A stretch of DNA of 64,000 nucleotides. Origin: Chitinophagales bacterium. GTDB lineage: Bacteria > Bacteroidota > Bacteroidia > Chitinophagales > JADIYW01. The notes beneath the pieces were generated by a model that saw only the letters and a list, made by a program, of their open reading frames with translations, did not search any database and had not been told where the DNA came from. Every line of letters starts with the position of its first letter. The first letter of the stretch is position 1. Of the stretch, positions 43,147-52,091 are shown piece by piece. The position numbers and the translations under genes are program-made. The stretch is taken from NCBI GenBank assembly GCA_020636535.1, contig JACJXT010000011.1, positions 62,001-126,000 of the forward strand, in the 5' to 3' direction.

Positions 43147-43473
43147 CTACCACTTTTCACAATCATCGTTTGGTGTTAAATTGGTTTGTTTAAACATTGC
43201 TCTGGTTTTTACTTTTTGTTTTTCTCTTGCTATTAGTAAGTCTGCTATAATATCTCCTGCATTGCTTTCGGTTTCCTCTAACAACATTTGTCTTACTTTG
43301 TTTTCGGCAACATCTATTCTATATAAAATGCTGAGTAACTTTTCAAAATCGGTATTGATTAAGTCGTTAATTTCACTACTTAACCATTTTTTTAATGCTT
43401 CATCGTTTTCAAACGATTGACTGTCTTCTCTAAATAATTGTACTATATTATTGTATTTAATTACATCGCTCAT
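43147..43473 (-). CDS. conserved hypothetical protein, helical
   Basis: The 108-residue soluble protein is mostly helical (DEALKKWLSSEINDLINTDFEKLLSILYRIDVAENKVRQMLLEE) with a C-terminal DDCEKW. No family name recalled. It is one base downstream of the TIGR02757-type gene, so it belongs to the same operon (43147-47508). Confidence 0.65.
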   Translation of the reverse strand: MSDVIKYNNIVQLFREDSQSFENDEALKKWLSSEINDLINTDFEKLLSILYRIDVAENKVRQMLLEETESNAGDIIADLLIAREKQKVKTRAMFKQTNLTPNDDCEKW

Positions 43474-43474
43474 T

Positions 43475-44233
43475 TTATAAAACTACTTTTTCTATTCCCA
43501 TGCCAAACAAAGCATAATCGTATTTTATTGGATCTGTTGGACAAATCTGCTTTAAGTTATCACTTAATTCTACAACAGTCAACCAATCTTTTTGTTTTCT
43601 TGCAATTAAATTTAATTGTCGTGCATAATTTTCTACATGCACATCTAAAGGACATAACAAATTTGCTGCATCAATAGTTTTCCAAATACCAAAATCAACA
43701 CCATTATTGTCTTGTCTTACCATCCATCGCAAATACATATTTAATCGTTTACAAGTAGATTTTTTTATTGGTGATGCGATGTGTTTTCTAGTTCTTTCGC
43801 TTATTGGTTCATACGAAAAAATAGTATTGTGAAAATCTATCAATCCTTGTTGAATGGTTTTATTAGAAAAGAGTTTTTCTAAACTATTGTTTTGAATATA
43901 TATTTCTTTTAATGAAGCAATTAAATATAATAAATCTGTTGCATTAAATGTACGATGTACGAGATCTTGCATTGGTTTTAAATCCTTTGTTGTGTGATTA
44001 ACGATAAAATCATACGGTTGATTGTCCATCATCGTAATTATACGATTGGCATTTTTAATAATTGTTTTCCGATTTCCCCAAGCTAAAATAGCAGCAAAAA
44101 ATCCAGCAATTTCTATGTCTTGTTTCTTTGTAAAACGATGTGGAACACTTATTGGGTCATCATCAATAAAATTAATATTGTTGTATTTATCATGATAAAA
44201 GTTTAATAAATCTATTATTGTTTGATTTACCAT
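43475..44233 (-). CDS. TIGR02757 (DUF2400) family protein
   Basis: The 252-residue protein matches the Bacteroidota-enriched TIGR02757 family: DDPISVPHRFTKKQDIEIAGFFAAILAWGNRKTIIKNANRII, then RWMVRQDNNGVDFGIWKTIDAANLLCPLDVHVENYARQLNL. The second segment is reminiscent of the helix-hairpin-helix DNA-glycosylase superfamily. The function is not established; DNA repair has been suggested by fold. It overlaps the PrsW gene by seven bases. Confidence 0.82.
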   Translation of the reverse strand: MVNQTIIDLLNFYHDKYNNINFIDDDPISVPHRFTKKQDIEIAGFFAAILAWGNRKTIIKNANRIITMMDNQPYDFIVNHTTKDLKPMQDLVHRTFNATDLLYLIASLKEIYIQNNSLEKLFSNKTIQQGLIDFHNTIFSYEPISERTRKHIASPIKKSTCKRLNMYLRWMVRQDNNGVDFGIWKTIDAANLLCPLDVHVENYARQLNLIARKQKDWLTVVELSDNLKQICPTDPIKYDYALFGMGIEKVVL

Positions 44234-44958
44234 ATTTTTCGTTCTTCATCTGTAGTATTATCTATTTGATTGCTTGGATTAAATGGAGATTTTGTGGCAG
44301 TTTGATGCATCAATTGTTTAGCTCCTTTTATACTTTTATATAAAGCATACATGGCTAACAAACCTAAAAATGGAATGGTATTTTGCATTAAACAAAAATC
44401 GTAAGCACCATGTAAAGCCACAGGATACAACCATGCTTTAGTCATTAATTTAGTTCTAATAATTGGATTTTGTTCAAACTTTGCCAATCCTAAATGGAAA
44501 CCCATAGTTACACCAAAAATAGCATGTGCAGGAACTGCCGTAAATATGCGTAGCAAGCCAACAGCAACGCCACCTTCTGCTACATACATGATATTTTCAA
44601 AGGTAGCAAAACCCATTCCTATAAATACTGCGTAAACAATACCATCATAAGCTTCGTCAAATTCTCTTCTACGAAAAAAGAAAAATCTTAAGAAAATAAA
44701 CTTAGCAGTTTCTTCTGTAATGGCAACAATTATAAAAGCATAGATAAAATGTTGTATAAATGTTTTTTCTTTTGGTAATGGCAAAATAGAGTCGAAAAAA
44801 CCATAACCAATCATTGTAGGAATGATACTAAATACGCCTAGTAAGAAAGCGAAAAATAAATATATAATTGGTTCTTTTTCGTAAAGATCTTTTTTATAGG
44901 TGTAATACGCAATGGCTAATCCAGGAAAAATAGCTAATGCAATTAAAAACAAACTCAT
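44227..44958 (-). CDS. PrsW-type intramembrane metalloprotease
   Basis: The 243-residue protein has about seven TM segments. The conserved AITEETAKF motif (Glu-Glu) and HAIFGVTMGFHLG match the PrsW/CPBP-like active site. PrsW cleaves an anti-sigma factor in Bacillus; the target here is unknown. It overlaps the TIGR02757 gene and lies 18 bases after the DUF1015 gene, in the same direction. Confidence 0.82.
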   Translation of the reverse strand: MSLFLIALAIFPGLAIAYYTYKKDLYEKEPIIYLFFAFLLGVFSIIPTMIGYGFFDSILPLPKEKTFIQHFIYAFIIVAITEETAKFIFLRFFFFRRREFDEAYDGIVYAVFIGMGFATFENIMYVAEGGVAVGLLRIFTAVPAHAIFGVTMGFHLGLAKFEQNPIIRTKLMTKAWLYPVALHGAYDFCLMQNTIPFLGLLAMYALYKSIKGAKQLMHQTATKSPFNPSNQIDNTTDEERKIW

Positions 44959-44976
44959 TGAGTAAATATAATTTAT

Positions 44977-46224
44977 TTATTGTAATAAATTAACTACTAA
45001 ACCTGTTTTTAGTTTTGGTTCGAACCATGTTGATTTTGGTGGCATAATTTCTCCACTGTCTGCAATATTCATAAGTTGCTCAATACTTACTGGATATAGT
45101 GCTATTGCTAATTGGAAATCGCCATTTTCTACTTGATCTTGTAGTGTTTGTAAACCTCTAATGCCTCCTACAAAATCTATTCTATCATCTGTTCTTTGGT
45201 TGGTGATATTTAAAATTGGTTCTAAGATGTATTTACTCATCACTGTAACATCTAAACAAGCAATTGAATCAGCATCATCGTAAGTGTGCGATTTAGCTTT
45301 TAATGCAAACCATGCTCCACCTATAAAAATAGAAAATTCGTGTACTTGTTCTGGTTTGTATAAAGTTCCTTTATTAACAATATCAAAATTTTCTGATAAT
45401 TTTTGTAAAAAATCTTCTACGGAATAACCATTTAAACCTTTTACTAAGCGATTGTAATCTAATATTTGTAATTGATTACTCGGAAAGAGACAGGACAAGA
45501 AATAGTTATAGCTTTCTGTTCCATTATGATTTGGATTTTCTTCTCTTAAAAGTTGCCCTACTTTAGCTGAAGCAGCAGAACGATGATGTCCATCGGCAAT
45601 ATACGATAAAGGAACGGTTTCTTTAAATAATTGTGTTAATTGTTCTATTGTAGTGCTATCATCAATCACCCATAATTCATGTTGAACTTCTTGGCTATCT
45701 ATAAAATCATTTTCTTTTTCGTGTGTAGCAATATAGTTATTTATCAATGCATCAATTGCCTCCACAGATTTATAAGTTAAGAAAACCATTCCAGGTTGAG
45801 CCAACTGCGTTTTCATGTGTTTGATTCTGTCGTTCTCTTTTTTAGGCAATGTTAGCTCGTGTTTTTTTATTTTATCGTCAAAATAATCATCAATAGAAGA
45901 AGCTGCGACCAAACCAATTTGCTTTCTGCCATTCATCGTTTGTGCATAGATGTAATAACTTGGTTTTTCATCTTGTTGTAGCCAAGTTTTCTCTATGAAT
46001 GATTGAAAAATTGCCTTTCCTTTTTGATAAACTTCATCGGCATACATATCTATACCATTATCAAAATTGATTTCTGGCTTAGAAATTCTTAAAAAAGAAT
46101 ACGGATTGTCTTTTGCTTCTGCTTTAGCTTCTTCGGTATTTAAAACATCATATGGTTTACAAGCAATTTGTGCTACGAGTTCTTTTTGAGGTCTTAATCC
46201 TTTAAAAGGTTTAATATTTATCAT
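44977..46224 (-). CDS. DUF1015 family protein
   Basis: The 415-residue cytoplasmic protein has the DUF1015 signature KPFKGLRPQKELVAQIACKPYDVLNTEEAKAEAKDNPYSFLRISKPE at the start. Later come YIADGHHRSAASAKVGQLLREEN and the C-terminal TWFEPKLKTGLVV. In other bacteria DUF1015 genes lie beside phosphoserine aminotransferase and phosphoglycerate dehydrogenase genes; that context is absent here. The gene starts only three bases from the NhaD stop. Confidence 0.88.
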   Translation of the reverse strand: MINIKPFKGLRPQKELVAQIACKPYDVLNTEEAKAEAKDNPYSFLRISKPEINFDNGIDMYADEVYQKGKAIFQSFIEKTWLQQDEKPSYYIYAQTMNGRKQIGLVAASSIDDYFDDKIKKHELTLPKKENDRIKHMKTQLAQPGMVFLTYKSVEAIDALINNYIATHEKENDFIDSQEVQHELWVIDDSTTIEQLTQLFKETVPLSYIADGHHRSAASAKVGQLLREENPNHNGTESYNYFLSCLFPSNQLQILDYNRLVKGLNGYSVEDFLQKLSENFDIVNKGTLYKPEQVHEFSIFIGGAWFALKAKSHTYDDADSIACLDVTVMSKYILEPILNITNQRTDDRIDFVGGIRGLQTLQDQVENGDFQLAIALYPVSIEQLMNIADSGEIMPPKSTWFEPKLKTGLVVNLLQ

Positions 46225-46227
46225 ATT

Positions 46228-47508
46228 TTATGGAATTATATTTTTCATTAAGACAATATATATTGCACCAGCAGCATATCCTAAAAATGCTAACCAGCCA
46301 ATTCTTTTAGCATACCAAATAAAGTTGAGTTTTTCTATTCCCATAGCTGCTACACCTGCTGCTGAACCTATTACTAAGATACTTCCTCCAACACCAGCAC
46401 AGTAGGCAATAAAATGCCAAAAATGACTGTCTACTGCAAATTGTTGTATGCTATACATTCCTTGTGTTGCTGCTACTAATGGTACATTATCTACAACGGC
46501 AGAAAGTAATCCGATGATGAAAGTAATTAAATCGTAATTACCAATATGTGTGTCCATCCATTGTGCCATTGCTCGTAGAATGCCTGCTTCTTGTAAAGCT
46601 GCTACTGCTGATAAAATTCCGAAGAAAAAGATAACACTTGGTAAGTCTATATTTTCTAAGGCACGATAAACAGACAACTCTTTTTTTGTTGCTGTTTCGC
46701 TTTTTTTATGTAATAAATCTGTAGTAAACCAAAATATACCTAGAGAAAAAAGCATTCCCATAAATGGTGGTAAGTGCGTTAAGGTTTTAAATATTGGTAC
46801 AAATAATAATAATGCTACGCCATACCAAAAAATAAAAGTGCTAGTTTTTGTTGAAATGTTTAGATTTTCTCTTTCTACTTTTAATTCAATATTCATCTTT
46901 CCTTTAAAAGAAAAAGACAGTACAAAAACTGGAACTACTAAACAAATTAATCCTGGAATGAAGTTTGCCAAAAATACTTTTAATGGTGTAATTTGACCAC
47001 CAACCCAAAGTAGTGTTGTAGTAACATTTCCTATTGGTGAAAAAGAACCACCTGCATTAGCTGCAATAACAACAATACCTGCAAGTAACATTCTTTCTTC
47101 TTTGTTGTCTACAATTTTTCGTAGTAATGACACCATTACAATTGCAGTTGTAAGGTTATCTAAGATTGCTCCACATAAAAAAGAAATGATAGCTACAATC
47201 CACAAGAATTTCTTTTTACTATCTGTTTTGATGAAGTTGGTAATAACGATAAATCCATTGTGTAAATCTATAATTTCAACAATGGTCATTGCTCCAATAA
47301 TAAAAAATAAAATTCCTGCAATTTCTGGAATGACATGTTCAAAACGATGTGTTACTTCTATGCCTTCTGAAAATACCATAAGTGTCCACATAGCAACACC
47401 TGTAATTACAGCAGCAGCAGCTTTGTCTATGCCTATATTATGCTCGAAAATTATTGCAGCATATCCTACACAAAATATTAAAAGTAGCAATATAATTTCA
47501 ACACCCAT
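46228..47508 (-). CDS. nhaD: NhaD-type Na+/H+ antiporter
   Basis: The 426-residue transporter has about 11-12 TM segments of the ion-transporter superfamily: IGAMTIVEIIDLHNGF, LCGAILDNLTTAIVMVSLLRK, ANAGGSFSPIGNVTTTLLWVGGQI, and a repeat AVVDNVPLVAATQGMY with GVGGSILVIGSAAGVAAMG. These match NhaD. It expels Na+ and supports pH homeostasis. It is the first gene of the five-gene minus-strand run ending at 43147. Confidence 0.9.
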   Translation of the reverse strand: MGVEIILLLLIFCVGYAAIIFEHNIGIDKAAAAVITGVAMWTLMVFSEGIEVTHRFEHVIPEIAGILFFIIGAMTIVEIIDLHNGFIVITNFIKTDSKKKFLWIVAIISFLCGAILDNLTTAIVMVSLLRKIVDNKEERMLLAGIVVIAANAGGSFSPIGNVTTTLLWVGGQITPLKVFLANFIPGLICLVVPVFVLSFSFKGKMNIELKVERENLNISTKTSTFIFWYGVALLLFVPIFKTLTHLPPFMGMLFSLGIFWFTTDLLHKKSETATKKELSVYRALENIDLPSVIFFFGILSAVAALQEAGILRAMAQWMDTHIGNYDLITFIIGLLSAVVDNVPLVAATQGMYSIQQFAVDSHFWHFIAYCAGVGGSILVIGSAAGVAAMGIEKLNFIWYAKRIGWLAFLGYAAGAIYIVLMKNIIP

Positions 47509-47587
47509 AAAACTCGTTTAAGCCAAAATTACACAAATAATAGATTATCTCCATATTTAGAGTAATAACGCACTATTAAATGTCTGT

Positions 47588-49183
47588 TTATTTTCTAAAT
47601 GGTTTGTCTTTGCTAACAATTTTATGTTCTTTAAACGCTCCATTTGAAAATGACTCTATTGCTTTTCTATAAATATCATCTTGAATATTTATAATTTTAT
47701 AATAAATATTATAATTAAATAAATTTTGACCAATCAATGCTTTTAATTGTAAGTCGATTAGTGGTTTAACTTCTTCCATTGTTTCGGTGCTATCTATCGT
47801 TGCTTTCTTTTCTTTTGCAAAATCTATAAACGCATCAAATAGTGTTTTATCAATATTAAATTTGTCTATGTATTTTTCTTCTGTTGAATATTTATCCGAC
47901 AAAGTATTTCTGTTGTCATTAACATACTTTAAAGCGAACTGATTAAAACTTCCTGTTCTAATTAGCTTGTTATAAAACTTCACTGAATTGGTGGTATCTA
48001 TTGGCACAAAAATATCTGGAATAATGCCTCCGCCAGCATAAACAACTCTTTTTGCATTGGTATAATATTTTGTACTGTCTTTTATTGGAATTTTAGTCGC
48101 ATCAAACAACTCTCCGCTTTTATATCTTTCGTTGATGTCTTCATAGTATTCATCTTTTCCTTTTTCATAACTTCTCTGAATATTTCTTCCGCTTGGTGTA
48201 TAATAATGTGCCATTGTTAAACGAACAACTGATTTATCTGGTAAGAAATATCCTTTTTGTACTAAACCTTTACCAAACGACCTTCTGCCTATTACCAAAC
48301 CTCTGTCCCAATCTTGAATAGCACCAGAAACAATTTCACTAGCAGAAGCAGAACTTTGGTCTATCATTACAACTAACTGACCGTCTTGAAAATTGCCTTC
48401 TGTTGTAGAAACTAAATCTTGTCTTTCTTGTGATTTTCCTTCAGAATATACTATTAGTTTTCCATCGTTTAAAAATAAATCGGACAATGCTTGTGCTTGG
48501 CTCAAATATCCTCCACCATTGCCTGTTAAATCTAGAATAAGCTTGGTCATGCCTTTGTTTTTCAAACTATCAATTGCAGCTTCAACTTCTTCGGTTGCTG
48601 TAGCAGAAAATCTTGATAGTTTAATATAGCCAATTTCGTCATCTACCATGTATTGTGCTGTTACTGCATAAATTGGTATTTTATCTCTAATAATTTCAAA
48701 GTCAAGTAATTCTTGTTCTCCGTATCTTAAAACTTTTACTGTTACTTTAGTTCCTTTTTTTCCTTTTAAATATTTAAACACATCTTCATTGTTTATTCCA
48801 ACACCAGCAATTAAAGTCGTGTCTACATAAATTATTTTATCGCCGTCAAGCAATCCTACTTTTTGTGATGGACCACCATCTATAACATGAACAACAATTA
48901 AAGTATCTTCATAAATTTGAAACTGAATGCCAACACCTTCAAAATTTCCTTCTAATGGTTCATTGGCTTTTGCATATTCATCTGCTGTAAAATAAACAGA
49001 GTGTGGATCTAATTGCTTTAGAATGTGTTTCATTCCAACATCTACCAAAGAATCTGCATTTACATCAGATACATAGTAATTGTCTAATAACTTTAAGAAT
49101 GTTGCCATTTTTTGTTGGTACATCTGTGCATTAACACCCAACATTGTTGCAGCAAAAAAAGTAAAGAGTATAAGCTTTTTCAT
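47588..49183 (-). CDS. S41 family carboxyl-terminal processing peptidase
   Basis: The start MKKLILFTFFAATMLGVNAQ gives a signal peptide (531 residues). A PDZ domain (about 75-165; GNFEGVGIQFQIYEDTLIVVHVIDGGPSQKVGLLDGDKIIYVD) is followed by the tail-specific protease core. Catalytic Ser lies in DQSSASASEIVSGAIQDWDRG and Lys in RRSFGKGLVQ. It matches CtpA/Prc-type peptidases of the periplasm that trim protein C-termini. It lies about 80 bases upstream of the nhaD start and may be its own unit. Confidence 0.93.
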   Translation of the reverse strand: MKKLILFTFFAATMLGVNAQMYQQKMATFLKLLDNYYVSDVNADSLVDVGMKHILKQLDPHSVYFTADEYAKANEPLEGNFEGVGIQFQIYEDTLIVVHVIDGGPSQKVGLLDGDKIIYVDTTLIAGVGINNEDVFKYLKGKKGTKVTVKVLRYGEQELLDFEIIRDKIPIYAVTAQYMVDDEIGYIKLSRFSATATEEVEAAIDSLKNKGMTKLILDLTGNGGGYLSQAQALSDLFLNDGKLIVYSEGKSQERQDLVSTTEGNFQDGQLVVMIDQSSASASEIVSGAIQDWDRGLVIGRRSFGKGLVQKGYFLPDKSVVRLTMAHYYTPSGRNIQRSYEKGKDEYYEDINERYKSGELFDATKIPIKDSTKYYTNAKRVVYAGGGIIPDIFVPIDTTNSVKFYNKLIRTGSFNQFALKYVNDNRNTLSDKYSTEEKYIDKFNIDKTLFDAFIDFAKEKKATIDSTETMEEVKPLIDLQLKALIGQNLFNYNIYYKIINIQDDIYRKAIESFSNGAFKEHKIVSKDKPFRK

Positions 49184-49259
49184 GAGATAAAGAAACAAAA
49201 TAAAATAAACTTTTAACGGTAAAAAGTCTTATCGTTTCTTAATATATACTATTCAACAA

Positions 49260-49340
49260 TTATACTTTAGTGATAATTGCCAAGAGCAAAATTATACTCA
49301 ACCAAAATAAATATTTTACAATATGTAGATATTCTGTCAT
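49260..49340 (-). CDS. possible 26-residue hydrophobic peptide
   Basis: ATG at 49340, TAA at 49260. The product MTEYLHIVKYLFWLSIILLL plus AIITKV is a single TM helix with polar ends. It lies in the 362-base gap 49184-49545, which otherwise shows no gene. There is no ribosome-binding site or promoter support, so it may be chance in AT-rich DNA. Confidence 0.2.
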   Translation of the reverse strand: MTEYLHIVKYLFWLSIILLLAIITKV

Positions 49341-49501
49341 AAGCATTGTTATAAAGTAAATATAATCAAATGCACACATATTGTCAAATTAAATAATATG
49401 ATTTGGTGTGGTGTATTTGTGGAAAACTATACTTTGCAACAACACAAAAAACCATTTTAGAACAGATAACATATTAAAATGCTAATTACATTTTGTTTGA
49501 T

Positions 49502-49509
49502 TAACTTTG
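49502..49509 (+). promoter_or_regulatory. candidate -7 box for the mevalonate genes
   Basis: TAACTTTG fits TAnnTTTG and lies 36 bases before the isomerase ATG at 49546. The -33 element is unclear. Confidence 0.3.
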
Positions 49510-49545
49510 TACCGTTATTAGACAAAAAGCATATTGTAAACAAAG

Positions 49546-50541
49546 ATGACTAAAGAAAGAAAAAGCGACCATATTGAATTAGCATTTAATGCTCAAGAAA
49601 ATACTGTTGATAATCGTTTTTCTTTTGAACCATTTTTGGCAGCTCATCCTAATGAAAAGTTAAAACCAATTCCCTTTCTTGATAAAACGCTACAAACACC
49701 AATTTGGATAAGTAGCATGACTGGTGGAACTGAAAAAGCATTTCATATTAATGAGAATTTAGCTAAAGCTTGCAAGCAGTTTGGAATGGGAATGGGTTTA
49801 GGTTCGTGCAGACCTTTATTAGAAAGCAAAGACAGACTGGCTGATTTTGATTTTAGAAAAACAATTGGCAACGATTTACCTTTTTTTGCTAATCTTGGTA
49901 TTGCTCAAATAGAATATTTATTAGATAATAATGCTACTAATAAAATTGTAGATTTAGTCAATCTATTAGAAGCAGATGGTTTAATTGTTCATGTAAATCC
50001 GTTACAAGAATGGTTACAACCAGAAGGCGATGTAATTCTTCATCCACCAATAGAAACCATAAAACGATTAATAGAAAAAGTCAATTTTAAAATAATTGTA
50101 AAAGAAGTAGGACAAGGTTTTGGTTATGAAAGTTTAAAACAACTGATGTTATTGCCTATTGATGCTATTGAATTTGCGGCACATGGTGGTACTAACTTTG
50201 CTAAATTGGAACTACTACGAACTACTACTCAAAATCAAAACACCTATGAAGCATTGGCATATATTGGTCATCAAGCTAATGAAATGACTGTTTTTGCAAA
50301 TACTCTTATAGACGAATTAAAAGACAAAGCACTGTGTACTAATTTCATTATATCTGGTGGTATTAAAAACTTTTTAGATGGTTATTATTACACTCAAAAA
50401 TTGAATAGCAATGCCATTTATGGTCAAGCAAGTACATTATTGAAATATGCAGAACAAAGTTATGAAGCTTTGGAAGCATACATCATATCACAAATAAAAG
50501 GACTGCAATTGGCAAATGCATTTTTAACAATAAAAAAATAA
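49546..50541 (+). CDS. fni: type 2 isopentenyl-diphosphate delta-isomerase
   Basis: The FMN-dependent enzyme interconverts IPP and DMAPP. The 331-residue protein has the N-terminal RKSDHIELAF, FMN-site WISSMTGGTEKAFHINENLAKACKQFGMGMGLGSCR, HVNPLQEWLQPEGD, IVKEVGQGFGY and AAHGGTNFAKLE, and a C-terminal SGGIKNFLDGYYYTQKLNSNAIYGQA. All are standard for the TIM-barrel type 2 isomerase. It precedes the HMG-CoA reductase gene by two bases, indicating one operon for the mevalonate route. Confidence 0.95.
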   Translation: MTKERKSDHIELAFNAQENTVDNRFSFEPFLAAHPNEKLKPIPFLDKTLQTPIWISSMTGGTEKAFHINENLAKACKQFGMGMGLGSCRPLLESKDRLADFDFRKTIGNDLPFFANLGIAQIEYLLDNNATNKIVDLVNLLEADGLIVHVNPLQEWLQPEGDVILHPPIETIKRLIEKVNFKIIVKEVGQGFGYESLKQLMLLPIDAIEFAAHGGTNFAKLELLRTTTQNQNTYEALAYIGHQANEMTVFANTLIDELKDKALCTNFIISGGIKNFLDGYYYTQKLNSNAIYGQASTLLKYAEQSYEALEAYIISQIKGLQLANAFLTIKK

Positions 50542-50543
50542 CT

Positions 50544-51863
50544 ATGGCACAAGTTGAAGGATTTTCTAAACTAAGCAAAGCACAAAAAATAGATTGGTTA
50601 ATAGACAATTATTTTCAAGGAGATGAAAGCGTAAAAGAAGAATTGACTGGTTATTGGCATCAAAGCAAAAAAGTGCAAAACAGCTTCGATGAGTTTACCG
50701 AAAATACAATTACCAATATGTATATGCCTTTTAGCGTTGCTCCAAACTTTTTAATCAACAATAAATGGTATGCATTGCCAATGGTTATAGAAGAAAGTTC
50801 TGTGGTTGCTGCGATGTCGAAAACAGGTAAATTTTGGAGTGAAAGAGGTGGTTTTCATAGCAAAATTATAGATACTCAAAAAGTTGGACAAGTACATTTT
50901 TTATATACTGGTGATAAAAATCAACTCAAAAATGCTTTTCCTAATTTAAAGAAAGAACTACTAGAAAATGGCAGTTATCTTACAGTAAATATGGATGCTC
51001 GTGGTGGTGGTGTTTTAGATATTGAACTGGTAGATTTAACACACGAGGAACCTAACTATTATCAACTAAAAGTAAGTTTTGAAACTTGCGACTCAATGGG
51101 TGCTAATTTCATTAATACCGTTTTAGAAGAGTACGCAACTTATCTCAAAGAAAATATCAATTCAAATAATAGTTATGATGGAAGTTTAACCATCATCATG
51201 TCAATTGTGTCTAACTATACACCAAATTGTTTAGCTAGAGCTTGGGTAGAATGTAAAGTAGAAGATTTAGGAAGTCAAGCTGGACTAAGTGCTGAAGAAT
51301 TTGCAGAAAAAATTAAAATGGCTGTTAGAATTGCAGAAGTAGATCCACACAGAGCAACAACACACAACAAAGGCATTTACAATGGAATTGATGCTATTAT
51401 TATTGCTACTGGAAACGATTTTAGAGCAGTTGAAGCTTGTGGTCATACTTACGCTTCTAGAAACGGAAGATATAGTAGTTTAACTCATTGTAGTATTGAC
51501 AATGGCATTTTTAAGTTTTGGATAGATTTACCTTTGGCTGTAGGAACTGTTGGTGGATTAACACAATTGCATCCATTAGTAAAAAGAAGTTTGCAAATTT
51601 TAGGCAATCCAAATGCACAAGAATTAATGCAAATTTGTGCTGTTGCTGGTTTGGCTCAAAATTTTGCAGCATTAAAAGCACTAACTACTGTTGGCATTCA
51701 GCAAGGACATATGAAAATGCACTTGCTTAATATTTTAAATCACTTAGAAGCAAACAAACAAGAAAAAGAAGTTGCTTTAGACTATTTTAAAGACAAAATT
51801 GTGTCGCATACCACTACAAGAGTGATGTTAGAACAATACAGAAAAGCTTCCAAAAAAGTATAA
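50544..51863 (+). CDS. HMG-CoA reductase, class II
   Basis: This reduces HMG-CoA to mevalonate, the committed step of the mevalonate pathway. The 439-residue protein has FSKLSKAQKIDWL at the start, SVAPNFLINNKWYALPMVIEESSVVAAMSKTGKFW (catalytic Glu in EESS), THNKGIYNGIDA (catalytic Lys), TGNDFRAVEACGHTYASRNGRYSSLTH (Asp) and a C-terminal HMKMHLLN segment with the expected His. Class II (bacterial) enzymes are sometimes called degradative, but in Bacteroidota they act in isoprenoid synthesis. Next to fni this is the likely role. Confidence 0.94.
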   Translation: MAQVEGFSKLSKAQKIDWLIDNYFQGDESVKEELTGYWHQSKKVQNSFDEFTENTITNMYMPFSVAPNFLINNKWYALPMVIEESSVVAAMSKTGKFWSERGGFHSKIIDTQKVGQVHFLYTGDKNQLKNAFPNLKKELLENGSYLTVNMDARGGGVLDIELVDLTHEEPNYYQLKVSFETCDSMGANFINTVLEEYATYLKENINSNNSYDGSLTIIMSIVSNYTPNCLARAWVECKVEDLGSQAGLSAEEFAEKIKMAVRIAEVDPHRATTHNKGIYNGIDAIIIATGNDFRAVEACGHTYASRNGRYSSLTHCSIDNGIFKFWIDLPLAVGTVGGLTQLHPLVKRSLQILGNPNAQELMQICAVAGLAQNFAALKALTTVGIQQGHMKMHLLNILNHLEANKQEKEVALDYFKDKIVSHTTTRVMLEQYRKASKKV

Positions 51864-52041
51864 GATAAAATTCGTTTTTCCTTAAAATTTTATAGTGTTG
51901 AAAAACGACCTTCAATAAATTTAGCGAGAACTAATAAAAAAGCGTAAAAAATCTTGCTGTTTGAGTTCCGAATATTTTTTCGGAACGAGTTTCAAGATTT
52001 TTAGTTTTTTTAAGCAGTTCAAGCGTTAAGAATTTATTGCA

Positions 52042-52081
52042 GTCTTGATTTTTTGCTACTTTTGTATCAAGACAAAAGTAG
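52042..52081. repeat. dispersed repeat with two alternative hairpins (copy 2)
   Basis: CTACTTTTG (52056-52064) pairs with CAAAAGTAG (52073-52081) around TATCAAGA. Alternatively GTCTTGAT (52042-52049) pairs with ATCAAGAC (52066-52073). Relative to the copy at 19868-19906, the first stem has a compensated C-G to T-A change. It ends ten bases before the kinase ATG, so it would sit in the 5' leader. Confidence 0.6.
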
Positions 52082-52091
52082 TTATAAAATA

